This document shows positions 48,590 through 48,704 of a stretch of DNA of 48,704 nucleotides, in pieces; position 1 is the first letter of the stretch, and every line of letters starts with the position of its first letter. The position numbers and the translations under genes are program-made. The notes beneath the pieces are model-generated. The model saw only the letters and a program-made list of their open reading frames with translations. It was not told the DNA's origin and did no database searches. The stretch is from JAVBWI01 sp036677445 (GTDB lineage: Bacteria > Bacillota > Clostridia > Christensenellales > CAG-138), in contig JAVBWI010000020.1 of assembly GCA_036677445.1 (NCBI GenBank), positions 1 to 48,704 on the forward strand, in the 5' to 3' direction.

Positions 48590-48704
48590 GTGCGACACGA
48601 AGTCGCGTAATTGAATTGCTGCACACCAGCTACCCTATCCATTTGGGGTAATCCTACCATGACCTGCGCCGCTGGTAACGGCGGGGTGGGAAGCTCATGG
48701 GACA
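48590..48704 (+). mobile_element. Group II intron, 5' end (continues beyond window)
   Basis: The sequence begins GTGCGAC, fitting the conserved GUGYG 5' splice-site motif of group II introns, and lies exactly where the virB4 frame breaks. GCGACACGAAGTCGC forms an early stem, followed by paired CTACCC/GGGGTA and GCGCCGCT/GGCGGGG elements like those of domain I. The intron-encoded reverse transcriptase would lie outside the window, so the call rests on the 5' end and position only. Confidence 0.75.

Larger units (their letters stand above)
38197..48704 (+). mobile_element. Left part of a Tn1549-like integrative conjugative element
   Basis: From here to the window end the genes follow the order known from Tn1549-like elements of Firmicutes: parA, parB, Toprim protein, small DUF genes, PcfB, VirD4, Maff2, TrbL, MT-A70, PrgI, VirB4. 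It starts beside tRNA-Ser, a usual integration site. The left boundary is inferred: no second attachment copy and no integrase are in the window, and the right end lies outside. Confidence 0.8.

Noticed and set aside
1..48704. CRISPR array
   Set aside because: The repeats seen are long, few, dispersed and internally paired. No run of short direct repeats with regular spacers exists, so the Cas2-like gene has no array partner here.

Overview
The window looks like chromosomal DNA of a moderately high-GC, anaerobic, Clostridia-like Firmicute. The signs are an LL-diaminopimelate aminotransferase (lysine/peptidoglycan pathway), a T-box leader in front of a single-chain glycyl-tRNA synthetase, an ECF transporter core next to truA, secreted class-B-like sortases, consistent AGGAGG ribosome binding sites with some GTG and TTG starts, and a Tn1549-like conjugative element. 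No rRNA operon or CRISPR array is present. A species cannot be named from the sequence.

Layout. 1-7.1 kb: a small Cys-rich Cas2/SinR-like protein, a ProB-like amino-acid kinase, a large-subunit (HPII type) catalase, an anchored PQQ-type beta-propeller protein and a beta-hydroxyacid dehydrogenase. 7.3-12.5 kb: an NlpC/P60 peptidase with two peptidoglycan-binding domains, a MITE-like palindrome, an amino-acid ABC permease/ATPase pair, and T-box-controlled glyQS. 12.5-17.6 kb: an exported protein, a glyoxalase-like VOC protein, a Trk/Ktr potassium system, an esterase and tadA. 17.8-22 kb: two paralogous small membrane proteins and two paralogous secreted sortases with SH3b domains. 22.5-27 kb: a polyamine uptake locus (XRE-cupin regulator, potA, potB, potC, potD). 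27.3-38 kb: a PepSY-like exported protein, an M14 carboxypeptidase, truA, a small anchored protein, ecfT-ecfA2-ecfA1, dapL, galM, galK and an unlisted 34-residue small ORF. 38.04-38.2 kb: a broken and an intact tRNA-Ser(CGA). 38.4 kb to the end: the left part of an integrative conjugative element (parA, parB, Toprim protein, small DUF genes, PcfB, VirD4, Maff2, TrbL, MT-A70 remnant, PrgI, VirB4). The VirB4 reading frame stops exactly where a group II intron-like 5' end (GTGCG) begins.

The most unusual signal is not a gene. At least ten intergenic regions hold copies of two modular, hairpin-rich repeat families (A and B). Most copies start within about 5-40 bases after the stop codon of a gene, in that gene's orientation. 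They begin with a terminator-like hairpin and then carry further nested stems. Some stems are preserved by compensatory changes between copies. One family-B copy lies between the glyQS T-box terminator and the glyQS start codon, and another splits potABC from potD. They look like an undescribed family of structured 3'-UTR elements.

The conjugative region shows decay or rearrangement: a one-base frameshift in trbL, an internal deletion in the MT-A70 methylase, and an intron-like insertion in virB4. The window ends inside that insertion, so transfer competence cannot be judged.
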